NCBI GenBank assembly: GCA_902775355.1
Contig: CACYLY010000002.1
Location: 1 to 64,000 of the forward strand
Length of the DNA: 64,000 nucleotides
Reading direction: 5' to 3'
Source: Oscillospiraceae bacterium
GTDB lineage: Bacteria; Bacillota; Clostridia; Oscillospirales; Oscillospiraceae
Under the pieces are notes generated by a model. That model was not told the origin of the DNA and searched no databases. It worked only from the letters and a program-made list of their open reading frames with translations. The position numbers and the translations under genes are program-made. Shown in pieces: positions 1 through 7,783 of this stretch; position 1 is the stretch's first letter, and each line of letters begins with the position of its first letter.

Positions 1-96
1 AAGTACGACACCTTCTATGCCGGCGAGGTCATGAGCTTCGGCGACATGGACGAGACTGCCGAGTACTCCCGCGAGCTGGTGGATCGCTTCTTCTAA
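1..96 (+). CDS. C-terminal end of an unidentified protein (partial)
   Basis: An open frame runs in from the left edge and stops at TAA 94-96, giving the last 31 residues (ending SRELVDRFF). It is followed directly by a strong terminator hairpin, so it is the end of a transcription unit. Too little remains to name the family; it lies on the same strand as the broken oxidoreductase downstream, but the terminator argues against obligate co-transcription. Confidence 0.6.
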   Translation, partial: KYDTFYAGEVMSFGDMDETAEYSRELVDRFF

Positions 97-109
97 GCCC
101 CAAACCTAT

Positions 110-142
110 CGGAGGGCAGAGCAGTCTCTGCCCTCCGTTTCT
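110..142 (+). terminator. Intrinsic terminator after the partial gene
   Basis: A perfect 12-bp stem (110-121 with 126-137, GGAGGGCAGAG arm) with a 4-nt CAGT loop is followed by a T-rich stretch (TTTCTT). It lies 13 bases after the stop codon of the upstream partial gene and just before the ribosome site (GAAAGGA) of the next gene. Confidence 0.85.
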
Positions 143-157
143 TGAAAGGATGAATGT

Positions 158-1563
158 ATGAGCTTTTACAAAGACCATTACGATGTGGTCATCATCGGCG
201 GCGCTCTGGCCGGCATGTCCGCCTGCCTGCAGCTGCAGGCCTGGGGTATCAAGGACATTCTGATCCTGGAAAAGCACAACATGCCCGGCGGCCTGGCCAC
301 CGATTTTGTCCGCAACGGCTTCGAGATCGAGGCCACTTTACATGAGATGATGTCCATCGGTCAGCCTGGCAAGCGCCTGAAGGTCGGCAAGTTCTTTGAC
401 GACATGGGCGTGGATATCAAATGGCTGCCCGTGCCCGAGTGCTACCGCGTCGCGCTGCCCAATTCCGGCATCGACAAGGTGCTGCACCCGGATTATGACG
501 ACAGCTATACCACCGTTGCCAAGGAGATCGACGAGGTCGTTCCCGGCACCTATGACAAGGTCCACGAGCTGATGCTTCTGTGCCGCCGGGTCGCTCAAGC
601 ACCCCGACTTCGTCAAGACCGTGGGTTACACCGCCACCGAGGTCATCGACACATTCAAGCTTCCCAAGAAGGCCGTGGAGATGCTGACGCCCTACTGGAT
701 CTACGTGGGCAACCGGATGGACGATCTGCCCTTCACCATCTACGCCTTCCTGATGGCCGACTACTTCACCGGCTCCTATGTCTGCGAGGGCTTCAGCCAA
801 CGAGTTCGACCAGGAGGTCGAGAAGATCCTGGTGAAGGACGGCAAGGTGTACGGCGTGCGCACCGCCCGGGGCGACGAGATACACTGCGACTACGTTATC
901 TCCGGCCCCTACCCCAACAAGGTGTACAGCCAGATGATCGAGCCGCTGAGCGAGGTCCCGGAGGGCGCGATCAAGATGATCAACAATCGCAAGCTCTCCG
1001 TGGTGCCCGTGTCCGTCATCATGGTCATCGAGGGGACTCCGGAGGAGAACGGCATCACCGATTACTCCACCTTCTCCGGCACCACCACCGAGCCCTATAA
1101 CTACATCACCACCATCTGTCTCAACTACGCCAATCCCACCCTGCCCAAGGGCTACACCCAGCTGTCCATCACGGCCCTGGTGCCCTCCAAGCCCTTCCAT
1201 GACGTGAAGGAGGAGGAGTACCACGATCTGAAGCGCCGTCTCGCCAACGAGATGATCGAGGAGTGCATCAAAATCACCAAGGTGGACTTCCGCCCCCGCA
1301 TCACCGAAATCGAAATCACCACGCCCATCACCGTGTCCCACTATGTGGGCGCATGGAAGGGCAATATCTACGGTTACCTGCACTCCATGGAGGACCACGC
1401 GGTGGCCCGTCTGCAGATGAAGGAGAAGGATCACTTTATCGAGGGTCTGGAATTCGCCGGCGCCCACGGCATGTCCGGCGACGGCATGGGTCCCCAGATC
1501 ACCAACGGCCGCGCCGCTGCCAAGGGCGTGAAGGAAGACATGGAAAAGAAAGGGAGGCTGTGA
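158..1563 (+). pseudogene. NAD(P)/FAD-dependent oxidoreductase, phytoene-desaturase-like, broken by two frame changes
   Basis: The N-terminus (MSFYKDHYDVVIIGG) carries the Rossmann FAD-binding motif GGALAG and an acidic end of strand 2 (LEKHNMPGG). The frame holds from 158 to about 587, continues in another frame from about 588 (HPDFVKTVGYTATEV) to about 797, and in the third frame from about 790 (NEFDQEVEKILVKDGKV) to the stop at 1563. Concatenated, the three pieces read as one member of the phytoene dehydrogenase-like family, including the C-terminal GDGMGPQITNGRAAAKG. The joined length (about 468 codons) is shorter than the usual 500 or so, and family-conserved stretches seem missing at both junctions, so each break looks like a small deletion rather than a single-base slip. 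Either a real pseudogene or an assembly error. It lies 3 bp before the next reductase gene. Confidence 0.8.
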
Positions 1564-1566
1564 GAA

Positions 1567-2646
1567 ATGAGCATTAAAGTCAAAGGCTTTCTGCACCCCG
1601 CCTCCATGCAGGTCAAGTGCGTGGACATCCGCCAGGCCTCTCCAAGCTCCCGCACCTACCGCTTCGAGTCTGTGGACGGGCACATCCCTGTGTTCCAGTG
1701 CGGTCAGTATGTGAACTTCCGCCTGGAGATCGGCGAGAGCAAGCTCTCCCGACCCTATACCATCTCCTCCGCGCCCTTTGAGGCGAGAGGGGAGCACCCC
1801 TTCTTCGAGATCACCATCCGCCGGAACGTCCCCTACCTGGTGCCGGACTACTTCTTCGAGCATGTCCACGTGGGCGACGTGCTGGAGGCCAACCTGCCCT
1901 TCGGCTTCTTCTACTGGGAGCCCATGCGGGACAGCAAGACCATCGTGGCCCTGGCCGGCGGCTCCGGCATCACCCCCTTCCACGGCATGGCCAAGGAGAT
2001 CGCCTACGGCAAGATGAAGGGCGTCAAGCTCACCATCCTCTACGGCTCCGTGAAGGCGGACGATATCGTGCTCAAGAAGGAGCTGGACGAGATCGAGGCC
2101 GCCTGCCCCGACGTGAAGGTGGTCCACGTCCTCTCCGACGAGCCGGACTGGCCCGGCGAGAAGGGCTTCATCACCAAGGAGATCATCCAGAAGTACTCCG
2201 AGGGCGACGTGACCTATATGTTCTGCGGCCCGCTGCCCATGTTCCGCTTCGTGAAGAAGGCCCTGGACGAGATGGGCGTGACCTGCCGCCGCTTCCGTCA
2301 CGACGTGGTGAACAATCCCGCCGACATTTCCACCTGCCCCGGCTATCCCAAGGGCACCGAGACCAAGACCTTCCATATCACCGTCGTCCGCGGCATCCAG
2401 GAGGACGTGATCGAGGCACGGGCCTCCGAGCCCGTGGCTGTAGCCCTGGAGCGTGCCGGCATCAAGATCAACACCCACTGCCGCAACGGCGAGTGCGGCT
2501 TCTGCCGCAGCCATCTGCTCTCCGGTGAGATCTTTGTCTCTCCCATCGGCGATGGCAGACGGAGAATGGACAAGGAGATGGGCTGGTTCCATGCCTGCTC
2601 CTCCTGGCCCCTCAGCGATCTGAAGATCAAGATCCCCATCATGTAA
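1567..2646 (+). CDS. Ferredoxin reductase-type flavoprotein with C-terminal 2Fe-2S domain
   Basis: A 359-residue protein with three modules in order: an FAD-binding beta barrel (RPYTISSAP near residue 60), an NAD-binding lobe (GGSGITPFHGMAKE, then MFCGPLPMF), and a plant-type 2Fe-2S ferredoxin domain whose four cysteines are visible at 305, 310, 313 and 344 (C-x4-C-x2-C-x30-C). The architecture matches reductases that pass electrons from NAD(P)H through FAD and 2Fe-2S to a partner oxidoreductase. The gene starts 3 bp after the broken FAD oxidoreductase, so the two probably formed one redox unit; with the partner broken, its present electron acceptor is unclear. The stop codon is followed three bases later by a heptad repeat array. 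Confidence 0.88.
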   Translation: MSIKVKGFLHPASMQVKCVDIRQASPSSRTYRFESVDGHIPVFQCGQYVNFRLEIGESKLSRPYTISSAPFEARGEHPFFEITIRRNVPYLVPDYFFEHVHVGDVLEANLPFGFFYWEPMRDSKTIVALAGGSGITPFHGMAKEIAYGKMKGVKLTILYGSVKADDIVLKKELDEIEAACPDVKVVHVLSDEPDWPGEKGFITKEIIQKYSEGDVTYMFCGPLPMFRFVKKALDEMGVTCRRFRHDVVNNPADISTCPGYPKGTETKTFHITVVRGIQEDVIEARASEPVAVALERAGIKINTHCRNGECGFCRSHLLSGEIFVSPIGDGRRRMDKEMGWFHACSSWPLSDLKIKIPIM

Positions 2647-2649
2647 ATC

Positions 2650-2680
2650 AATTCGGAATTCGGATTTCGGAATTCGGAAT
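2650..2680 (+). repeat. Period-7 repeat array (AATTCGG)n after a stop codon
   Basis: Four heptads AATTCGG, AATTCGG, ATTTCGG, AATTCGG plus a partial AAT, starting 3 bases after the TAA of the reductase gene. This is one of six such arrays in the window placed at gene 3' ends. Confidence 0.9.
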
Positions 2681-2727
2681 GGCCGTTCGACGCGCATGGA
2701 TCGCTTCGGACGGCGGAACAACAAGCA

Positions 2728-2755
2728 GCACGGCCCGATGAAGGCCGTGCTTCTT
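2728..2755 (+). terminator. Hairpin GCACGGCC/GGCCGTGC, probable terminator of the reductase unit
   Basis: An 8-bp GC-rich stem (2728-2735 with 2743-2750) and a short loop, followed by TTCTTG. A second hairpin with the same arms lies at 2929-2950, on the other side of a miniature inverted-repeat element. Confidence 0.6.
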
Positions 2756-2759
2756 GCTG

Positions 2760-2922
2760 TGCAGACAAAGCTGAAATTCTGTCATTGCGAGACAGTGCGC
2801 ACACTGTCGTGGCAATCCGTTCTCTTCAAAAATGTCCATATTCCAGGGCTTAGAGATACGGAGCTCCACACCAAGCTCATCGGTCACCGGTTTGCAATGA
2901 CATAAACCATACTTTGTCTGCA
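2760..2922. repeat. Miniature element with two nested terminal inverted repeats (copy A)
   Basis: The outer ends are a perfect 11-bp inverted repeat, TGCAGACAAAG (2760-2770) and CTTTGTCTGCA (2912-2922). Nine bases inside each lies a second pair, TGTCATTGC (2780-2788) and GCAATGACA (2894-2902). The interior includes a short palindrome (ACAGTGCGCACACTGT, 2792-2807). There is no coding potential of note. The inner motif TGTCATTGCGAG is a dispersed repeat known from many bacteria. A second element with the same plan is at 33893-34033. Confidence 0.75.
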
Positions 2923-2928
2923 GCCTCG

Positions 2929-2955
2929 GCACGGCCCGTTTGGGCCGTGCTTTTT
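2929..2955 (+). terminator. Intrinsic terminator hairpin
   Basis: Stem GCACGGCC with GGCCGTGC (2929-2950) and loop CGTTT, followed by TTTTTG. It reads as a plus-strand terminator placed just before the 3' end of the convergent minus-strand gene at 2964. Confidence 0.75.
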
Positions 2956-2963
2956 GATTTTGA

Positions 2964-4190
2964 TCATATCTTGTATCTGCGCAGGATCGCGCCGCTCTGC
3001 GGGTCGATCTGCAGCGCGGTTCGCCAGGTGCCGAACAGCCAGGGATGCCCGGTCACCAGGAAAACCGCGTCCTCAGAGGCCACATACAGCTCCACGTGAC
3101 TGCCGCAGGGGAGTTCATGGCCCTCACCGAGCCTTTCAAAGCTCCCGTCTTTCAAATCAAAGCGGTACAGGCCCTCCTGCGGATCCAGGGTATTGTATTC
3201 ATACAGAAGCGCGTAGGCGACGTCGCCCGCTGCGACAAGATCTTGGATCGGCAGGGGCGTGGTGATGACCCGCAGCTCCTGACCCGGCGTATAGAGGACC
3301 AGCTTGCACGCGTAAGGCTTGTGGAAGGTGTACATGGCGACGGTATGATCGGTGAACGAGAAAAACTCGTACTGGGAGTAGTACTCCTCCGGTTCAAAAA
3401 TCAGGGGAAAGCGCCCCAGCTCCGTGGACCTTTGCTGTTGGAAGTCATAGCTTGAGAGGCTGTACTCGCCGTCGTAAACCAGACGGTAGCCTGTTTCCCG
3501 GCTTTCATCCGGCTCCCGCCGACATTCGCCCAGAAAGCTCACGTAAAACAGCGTGCCGTCCACCAGACCGATCTGCTCCACGTTGTCGGCGATCCGGCTT
3601 TGTTGACCGCTGCTCAGATCATAGACCCACAGCTCGTCGTACTGAAAGGCAAGGGTTTCCTTTTCCCGGTCGCTTGCTTTTTGATAGACCAGGCAGGGCT
3701 CCCGGACGATCCAATTGCCGACCCTTTCGCTGTGGAAAAGATACCGGAAGCTGTTCTCCGCGGGATCGAAGAGATAGAAGTTGCTCCTCCCGCCTTCTGC
3801 GTAGAGTTCGAAGTAAAGCAGATCTCCCACGGGAAAGATATCGCCCAGGCGGCCGTACTGCTCGCCCTCCCTGGTGCTGAAATCCGAGCTCTGGAAGATG
3901 CGCCTGGCAGCGGAGCCGGTGCTCCGGTAGACGCCCATATTGTAAAAGCCGTCCTGGAGATAGTAAAACTGTCCGTCCAAAGCGAAGAACTGACCCCCGT
4001 AGTAGGGAGACTTCAGGTTGTTGACGTTCACCTCCCGGGGAAGATCCTTCGGAGCGGGGGAGGGGGCAAGCAGGGGAAGGACAAGCAGCAGGAGCAAGCT
4101 GATCAGGATCACGCCGATCCAGAGCAGCAAGGGGTGTTTTCTATCGGACCGGGCAGCTTTTCCTTCGGGGGAGACAGCGCTTTTTCGCAC
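2964..4190 (-). CDS. Membrane-anchored protein with beta-propeller-like extracellular part, unknown function
   Basis: A 408-residue protein with a short basic cytoplasmic start, one transmembrane segment at about residues 24-42 (WIGVILISLLLLLVLPLL) and a long extracellular region. That region repeats short beta-strand units of the type FFALDGQFYYLQDG, LYRFDLKDGSFERL and AALQIDPQSGAILRRY, as in DUF5050-like or WD-type propellers that display variable, value-per-line beta sheets. No catalytic motif was recognised. It is a single-gene unit, convergent with the reductase operon. The family name is an inference from repeat style only. Confidence 0.7.
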   Translation of the reverse strand: MRKSAVSPEGKAARSDRKHPLLLWIGVILISLLLLLVLPLLAPSPAPKDLPREVNVNNLKSPYYGGQFFALDGQFYYLQDGFYNMGVYRSTGSAARRIFQSSDFSTREGEQYGRLGDIFPVGDLLYFELYAEGGRSNFYLFDPAENSFRYLFHSERVGNWIVREPCLVYQKASDREKETLAFQYDELWVYDLSSGQQSRIADNVEQIGLVDGTLFYVSFLGECRREPDESRETGYRLVYDGEYSLSSYDFQQQRSTELGRFPLIFEPEEYYSQYEFFSFTDHTVAMYTFHKPYACKLVLYTPGQELRVITTPLPIQDLVAAGDVAYALLYEYNTLDPQEGLYRFDLKDGSFERLGEGHELPCGSHVELYVASEDAVFLVTGHPWLFGTWRTALQIDPQSGAILRRYKI

Positions 4191-4251
4191 GTTGCTTCAA
4201 CTCCTTTCTTCTTAGGTATAACGTTTCAGAGAAGAGAAAGGTTTCAGCCGA

Positions 4252-4665
4252 TCATTTCTTATGCGCGCTTTTTTTCGCCGCGTCCGTGGGCTTTGCTTTT
4301 TGCAGAGCCTCGTGCTCCCGCCGCAGCTCCCGGTGCAGCGCGAAGGAGCTCCAGTGGGCGTTGGTCTCCGTCAGCACCGCCTTCAGCGCCACGCCGCAGC
4401 GGTTTTGCCGCAGGGCGTTCAGAAAGCCGCTGAACTGCGCGGAGGAGAGACCGCACATCAACAGCATTTCCTCGGAAAAGTCCTCCTGCGGGGCTTCTGA
4501 GGCCTCAGGAGCGGGGGAGAGACCCTCCACTCCGGCCAGTGTGCCCACCGGTAAGTGAAATTCCTCCGGGGAGACGACCCGGCCCTCCAGACCCAGCTTG
4601 AAGAGGAGGAAGCGGATCTTCGCCAGCTTTTCTTTAGAGAGATTATACAGCAGTACGCCTTTCAT
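4252..4665 (-). CDS. DUF3783-type small protein
   Basis: I take the start at ATG 4665 because a GGGGTG ribosome site precedes it; the frame is open further upstream but without a site and into the promoter of the divergent gene. The 137-residue product begins MKGVLLYNLSKEKLAKIRFL, with a small alpha/beta domain of the kind called DUF3783 in Clostridia, a low-complexity middle (PEASEAPQED), and a very basic tail ending KKSAHKK. The motif MLLMCGLSSAQFSGFLNALR near residue 80 fits the family's conserved helix. Function unknown; the basic tail could bind nucleic acid, which is speculation. Confidence 0.65.
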   Translation of the reverse strand: MKGVLLYNLSKEKLAKIRFLLFKLGLEGRVVSPEEFHLPVGTLAGVEGLSPAPEASEAPQEDFSEEMLLMCGLSSAQFSGFLNALRQNRCGVALKAVLTETNAHWSSFALHRELRREHEALQKAKPTDAAKKSAHKK

Positions 4666-4755
4666 AGCATCACCCCGGAAAAGTATACCGCGAATGCGGG
4701 CAAAAGGCAAGAATTCCCGGTTTATGGAAGCGATGTAAACAATTTGTGTTTTCTC

Positions 4756-4784
4756 TTGATTTTCCGGCGCTTTTTTGCTATATT
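4756..4784 (+). promoter_or_regulatory. Sigma-A-type promoter of the CYTH gene
   Basis: TTGATT (4756-4761) and TATATT (4779-4784) are separated by exactly 17 bp, with a T-rich spacer, 30 bp upstream of the start codon at 4815. Confidence 0.7.
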
Positions 4785-4814
4785 GTGCCTTACCGACGCC
4801 AAGGAGGCTTGCGC

Positions 4815-5324
4815 ATGAACGGTTTTGAGATCGAACGGAAATATCTGATCCGGATGCCGGACCCCGCCTTCCTCGAGGCAAACGCTTCTCCCAGCGAGAT
4901 CGTGCAGACCTATCTGCTTCGCCCCGCGCCGCAGATCAGCGCCCGGGTACGCAAGCGTGGCCGGGAAGGCGCCTGGACCTATACCCACACCGAGAAGGCC
5001 CGTCTCAGCGATCGGAGCCGGATCGAGAACGAGCGGGAGATCAGCGAGGAGGAGTACCTCCGGCTGCTGGAGAAAGCGGATCCCGCGCGCAATGTGATAT
5101 GCAAGACCCGCTGGGTGCTGCCCTGGCACGGGCAGAATTTTGAAATCGACGTCTATCCCTTCTGGCATCGCCAGGCGGTGATGGAGATCGAAATGGAGAA
5201 CGAAGATCAGGCGGTGGAGCTTCCGCCGCAGATCCAGATCCTTCGGGAAGTGACGGAAGATTGGCGTTACCTCAACTCCGCCATGGCGCAGGAGATCCCC
5301 CCGGAGGATCCCGAGAAAGGATGA
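4815..5324 (+). CDS. CYTH-domain protein (triphosphate tunnel metalloenzyme)
   Basis: The start at 4815 is set by AAGGAGG just upstream. The 169-residue product opens MNGFEIERKYLI, carrying the ExExK signature (E5, E7, K9) of the CYTH/TTM family, followed by alternating charged strands (RVRKRGREG, TEKARLS, REISEEEY, CKTRW) that line the tunnel, and FEIDVYPF plus VMEIEMEN near the end. Members hydrolyse inorganic triphosphate or similar substrates using a divalent metal; the physiological substrate of this one cannot be read from sequence. Its stop codon overlaps a possible start (ATGA at 5321) of the next gene, so the two are likely co-transcribed. Confidence 0.87.
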   Translation: MNGFEIERKYLIRMPDPAFLEANASPSEIVQTYLLRPAPQISARVRKRGREGAWTYTHTEKARLSDRSRIENEREISEEEYLRLLEKADPARNVICKTRWVLPWHGQNFEIDVYPFWHRQAVMEIEMENEDQAVELPPQIQILREVTEDWRYLNSAMAQEIPPEDPEKG

Positions 5325-5329
5325 ATCCC

Positions 5330-6712
5330 ATGAAGAAAACGATTGCTCTGCTGCTGGCCCTGTTCATGATGCTGTCCGTCAGCGGCTGTGCGGAAAGCCT
5401 GAAACAGATCGAAATCCCCCCGCTGCCTCAGGTCACGCCGACCCCCGGCCCCGTGGCCGCCGTCAGCAGCGACCCCGTCGAGAGCAGCGAGAGCCCCGCT
5501 CCCACAGGGGAAGCGCCTGCGCCCACCGCCGGGCAGGAGATCATCCTGCCTGCCACCGCGGCTCCCGCGGAGGGCCGGGAGGCCGGTTCCTCCATTCTGG
5601 TGGGCATCAGCCGCACCGAGCTCAGCGAGAACGATCCCGCCGAGGGAACGGAGCTGATCCTGAGCTTTTCCTATGATATGCCCCGGGTGCTCTGGGAGGA
5701 GAAGCCCGCCGTCGCTTCCAAGATCAACGAGCTGCTTGCCACCGTGGAGGAGACCTTCTACACCGGCAACGACTATGGCCTGGAGCTGACTTTCATGGGC
5801 TACAACGCCATGCTGGAGACTGCGGAGGACAACTTCGCCTATGTGAAGGAGTACCAGGTGGAGGGCGCGGCGCTGGAGATGACCGATTCCCTCAGCGCCC
5901 GCATCCAGCGCCTGGACGAGGGGATGCTCAGCTTCCTGTACGCCGATTCCACCTTTACCGGCGGCGCCCACGGCTCTTACTCCCAGTTCGGCCTGAGCTT
6001 TGACATGGAAAGCGGCGAGCTGCTGACCCTGGATTCCCTCAGCGACGATCCCGAGGCGCTGAAGGCAAGTCTGCTGCAGATCATGCTGGAGCTGGCCGAA
6101 AAGGACGAGGACGGCTACTACTCCGACCGGGTGGTGGACAGCTTCCTGCCGGAGGGCGGCAGGGAAGAGGCTTTCCGGAACCTGCTGCGGGACGATTCCT
6201 GGTACTTTGACCGGGACGGCATGGTGATCTTCTCCAGCCTCTATGAGCTGGGACCCTATGCCGCCGGCATCACCGAGTTCCACGTTCCCTATGCCCAGCT
6301 GGAGGGCAGCATTTACGAGCGCTTCCTGTACCCCGCCGAGCGCACGGGCTCCTGCCGTGTGTCCGCCACGGCCCTCAGCGAGGTCGAGGGCGGCGATCTG
6401 CCCATTGTGGACAAGATCACAGTCAGTGAGGACGGCCAGAAGATCGCCCTGGTGGTAGAGGGCAGCATCTACGATGTGCGCATCTCCCGGGTCTATTACG
6501 TGGACCGCTTCTATGAGCAGTACCAGCTCTGGGGCGCCAGCAGCCTGAGCGACTGCGCGCTGCAGCTGGAGACCGTGGTGCCCGAGGGCCTGCCCGATCT
6601 GCTGATCAGCTATTACACCGCTGACGGGCAGCGCCAGGGCAAGCTCCTGAGCCAGAGCGGTCTGGACGGCAGCTATCTGCTGGTGGACGACGATATCCAG
6701 GCAGTGGGCTGA
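5330..6712 (+). CDS. Secreted lipoprotein with DUF3298 (RsiV-like) domain
   Basis: The N-terminus is a lipoprotein signal: MKKT, a hydrophobic run, then the lipobox LSVSGC. A Pro/Thr/Ala-rich linker follows (to about residue 85), then a globular domain with SFSYDMPRVLWEEKPAVASKINELL and FTGGAHGSYSQFGLSFDMESG, which is the hallmark of the DUF4163/DUF3298 family that includes the extracellular domain of the B. subtilis anti-sigma factor RsiV. Here there is no cytoplasmic sigma-binding helix, so it is not an anti-sigma factor by itself; a cell-surface binding role (for example of wall components) is inference. ATG 5330 is preferred to 5321 because AAAGG lies 9 nt upstream of it. Confidence 0.82.
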   Translation: MKKTIALLLALFMMLSVSGCAESLKQIEIPPLPQVTPTPGPVAAVSSDPVESSESPAPTGEAPAPTAGQEIILPATAAPAEGREAGSSILVGISRTELSENDPAEGTELILSFSYDMPRVLWEEKPAVASKINELLATVEETFYTGNDYGLELTFMGYNAMLETAEDNFAYVKEYQVEGAALEMTDSLSARIQRLDEGMLSFLYADSTFTGGAHGSYSQFGLSFDMESGELLTLDSLSDDPEALKASLLQIMLELAEKDEDGYYSDRVVDSFLPEGGREEAFRNLLRDDSWYFDRDGMVIFSSLYELGPYAAGITEFHVPYAQLEGSIYERFLYPAERTGSCRVSATALSEVEGGDLPIVDKITVSEDGQKIALVVEGSIYDVRISRVYYVDRFYEQYQLWGASSLSDCALQLETVVPEGLPDLLISYYTADGQRQGKLLSQSGLDGSYLLVDDDIQAVG

Positions 6713-6728
6713 TACGCGCGGAATCAAC

Positions 6729-6768
6729 ATCCCGGAGAGAGGGGAATGCCCTTTTTCCGGGATTTTTT
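6729..6768 (+). terminator. Intrinsic terminator of the lipoprotein unit
   Basis: ATCCCGG (6729-6735) pairs with CCGGGAT (6757-6763), with an inner GGG/CCC helix, and is followed by six T residues. Confidence 0.85.
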
Positions 6769-6791
6769 ACGAAAAAACAGTGAAATAATTG

Positions 6792-6820
6792 TTGACATTG
6801 ACGGGACTCTATGGTATTCT
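6792..6820 (+). promoter_or_regulatory. Promoter of the rplU-rpmA unit
   Basis: A consensus -35 TTGACA (6792-6797) and a -10 TATTCT (6815-6820) lie 17 bp apart. Transcription would start near 6827 and give a leader of about 240 nt before rplU. Confidence 0.8.
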
Positions 6821-6850
6821 ACTATAGCCGCGTTGAAGGGGTAATACTAT

Positions 6851-6996
6851 TCTTCAATAAGACGCTTTAGAAGATTCCCGAGGCAGAATTGCGCCAGACA
6901 AGGAAGCGTCCGCAGGGAATACTGCCGTATTTCCAAGGACGATGACGAGGTATGGCACAATTATGACCGGGAAGATTCAAAGTGTTCTATTGAAGA
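6851..6996 (+). promoter_or_regulatory. Structured 5' leader of rplU (candidate L21 autoregulatory leader)
   Basis: The untranslated leader is closed by a perfect 9-bp helix, TCTTCAATA (6851-6859) with TATTGAAGA (6988-6996). Inside are further perfect complementary segments: GACGCTT (6861-6867) with AAGCGTC (6904-6910), ATTCCC (6874-6879) with GGGAAT (6915-6920), and GGCAG (6882-6886) with CTGCC (6922-6926). These cannot all form at once, so they imply a pseudoknot or alternative folds. Firmicutes rplU mRNAs often carry an L21 leader; I have not matched this one to the Rfam model. Confidence 0.6.
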
Positions 6997-7066
6997 TTAG
7001 TATAAACAAGCCGAGGTCCGACCTCCACCCCCAGAGCGAGTCCTAAAAAGAGGGAGGAACATGTTC

Positions 7067-7381
7067 ATGAAGACTGCAGTTATCGTGACCGGCGGCAAGC
7101 AGTACCGGGTCGCAGAGGGCGATGTGATTTTCGTTGAGAAGCTGGATGTTGACGCCGGCGAGAAGGTCACCTTCGACCAGGTTCTGGCTGTCGTTGACGG
7201 CGACGTTGCCAATTTCGGCGCCCCCGCCATCGAAGGCGCTTCTGTCACCGCCAACGTGGTGAAGAGCGGCAAGAGCCCCAAGATCCGTGTCTACAAGATG
7301 AAGCCCAAAAAGGGTTATCGTCGCACCCAGGGCCATCGTCAGCCCTACACGAAGGTCCAGATCGAGACCATCAACGCGTAA
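7067..7381 (+). CDS. rplU: 50S ribosomal protein bL21
   Basis: A 104-residue protein ([19 protein letters not shown]...) with the family's conserved VTGGKQYxV start and the C-terminal [20 protein letters not shown]. It binds 23S rRNA in the large subunit. ATG 7067 is chosen over ATG 7061 because GGGAGG ends at 7057 and is too close to 7061. It follows a long structured leader and is followed 41 bp later by rpmA, the usual ribosomal pairing. Confidence 0.95.
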   Translation: MKTAVIVTGGKQYRVAEGDVIFVEKLDVDAGEKVTFDQVLAVVDGDVANFGAPAIEGASVTANVVKSGKSPKIRVYKMKPKKGYRRTQGHRQPYTKVQIETINA

Positions 7382-7422
7382 GCATTCCGCAACTGATTTT
7401 GACTAATGGAGGTGTAACATCA

Positions 7423-7686
7423 ATGGCACATAAAAAAGGTATGGGTTCTACCAAGAACGGCCGCGACAGCGAGTCCAAGCGTCTTGGTGCCAAGAGAGCC
7501 GACGGCCAGTTTGTCCTCGCCGGCAACATCCTTGTCAGACAGCGCGGAACCAAAGTCCACCCCGGCACCAATGTTGGTAAGGGGAAGGACGACACCCTGT
7601 TCGCCCTGGTGGACGGCACGGTGAAGTTTGAGCGCATGGGCAAGGACCGCAAGCAGGTCTCCGTGTACGAGGAGATCGCCCAGTAA
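7423..7686 (+). CDS. rpmA: 50S ribosomal protein bL27 without the Firmicutes N-terminal extension
   Basis: The start is ATG 7423, with GGAGGTG eight bases upstream. The product, 87 residues, begins [16 protein letters not shown], the mature form of bL27 whose N-terminus reaches toward the peptidyl-transferase centre. Most Firmicutes make a precursor with a short extension ending in an FFA-type site that the protease Prp removes, and prp normally sits between rplU and rpmA. Here the 41-bp gap holds no prp and there is no extension. A terminator follows at 7699. Confidence 0.95.
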   Translation: MAHKKGMGSTKNGRDSESKRLGAKRADGQFVLAGNILVRQRGTKVHPGTNVGKGKDDTLFALVDGTVKFERMGKDRKQVSVYEEIAQ

Positions 7687-7698
7687 TTTGCGAAAAAG

Positions 7699-7725
7699 AG
7701 CCGGACAGCAATGTCCGGCTTTTTT
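7699..7725 (+). terminator. Intrinsic terminator of rplU-rpmA
   Basis: AGCCGGACA (7699-7707) and TGTCCGGCT (7712-7720) form a 9-bp stem with loop GCAA, followed by six T residues. Confidence 0.93.
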
Positions 7726-7783
7726 CATGCAAATGCGAAAAAGATTCGCAATCAACACGGTTTTCAGAGAAAAGGAGTCTTCT

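Noticed and set aside
5330..6712. Anti-sigma factor RsiV
   Set aside because: Shares the extracellular DUF3298 domain but is a lipoprotein without any cytoplasmic sigma-binding segment and has no sigma gene beside it.
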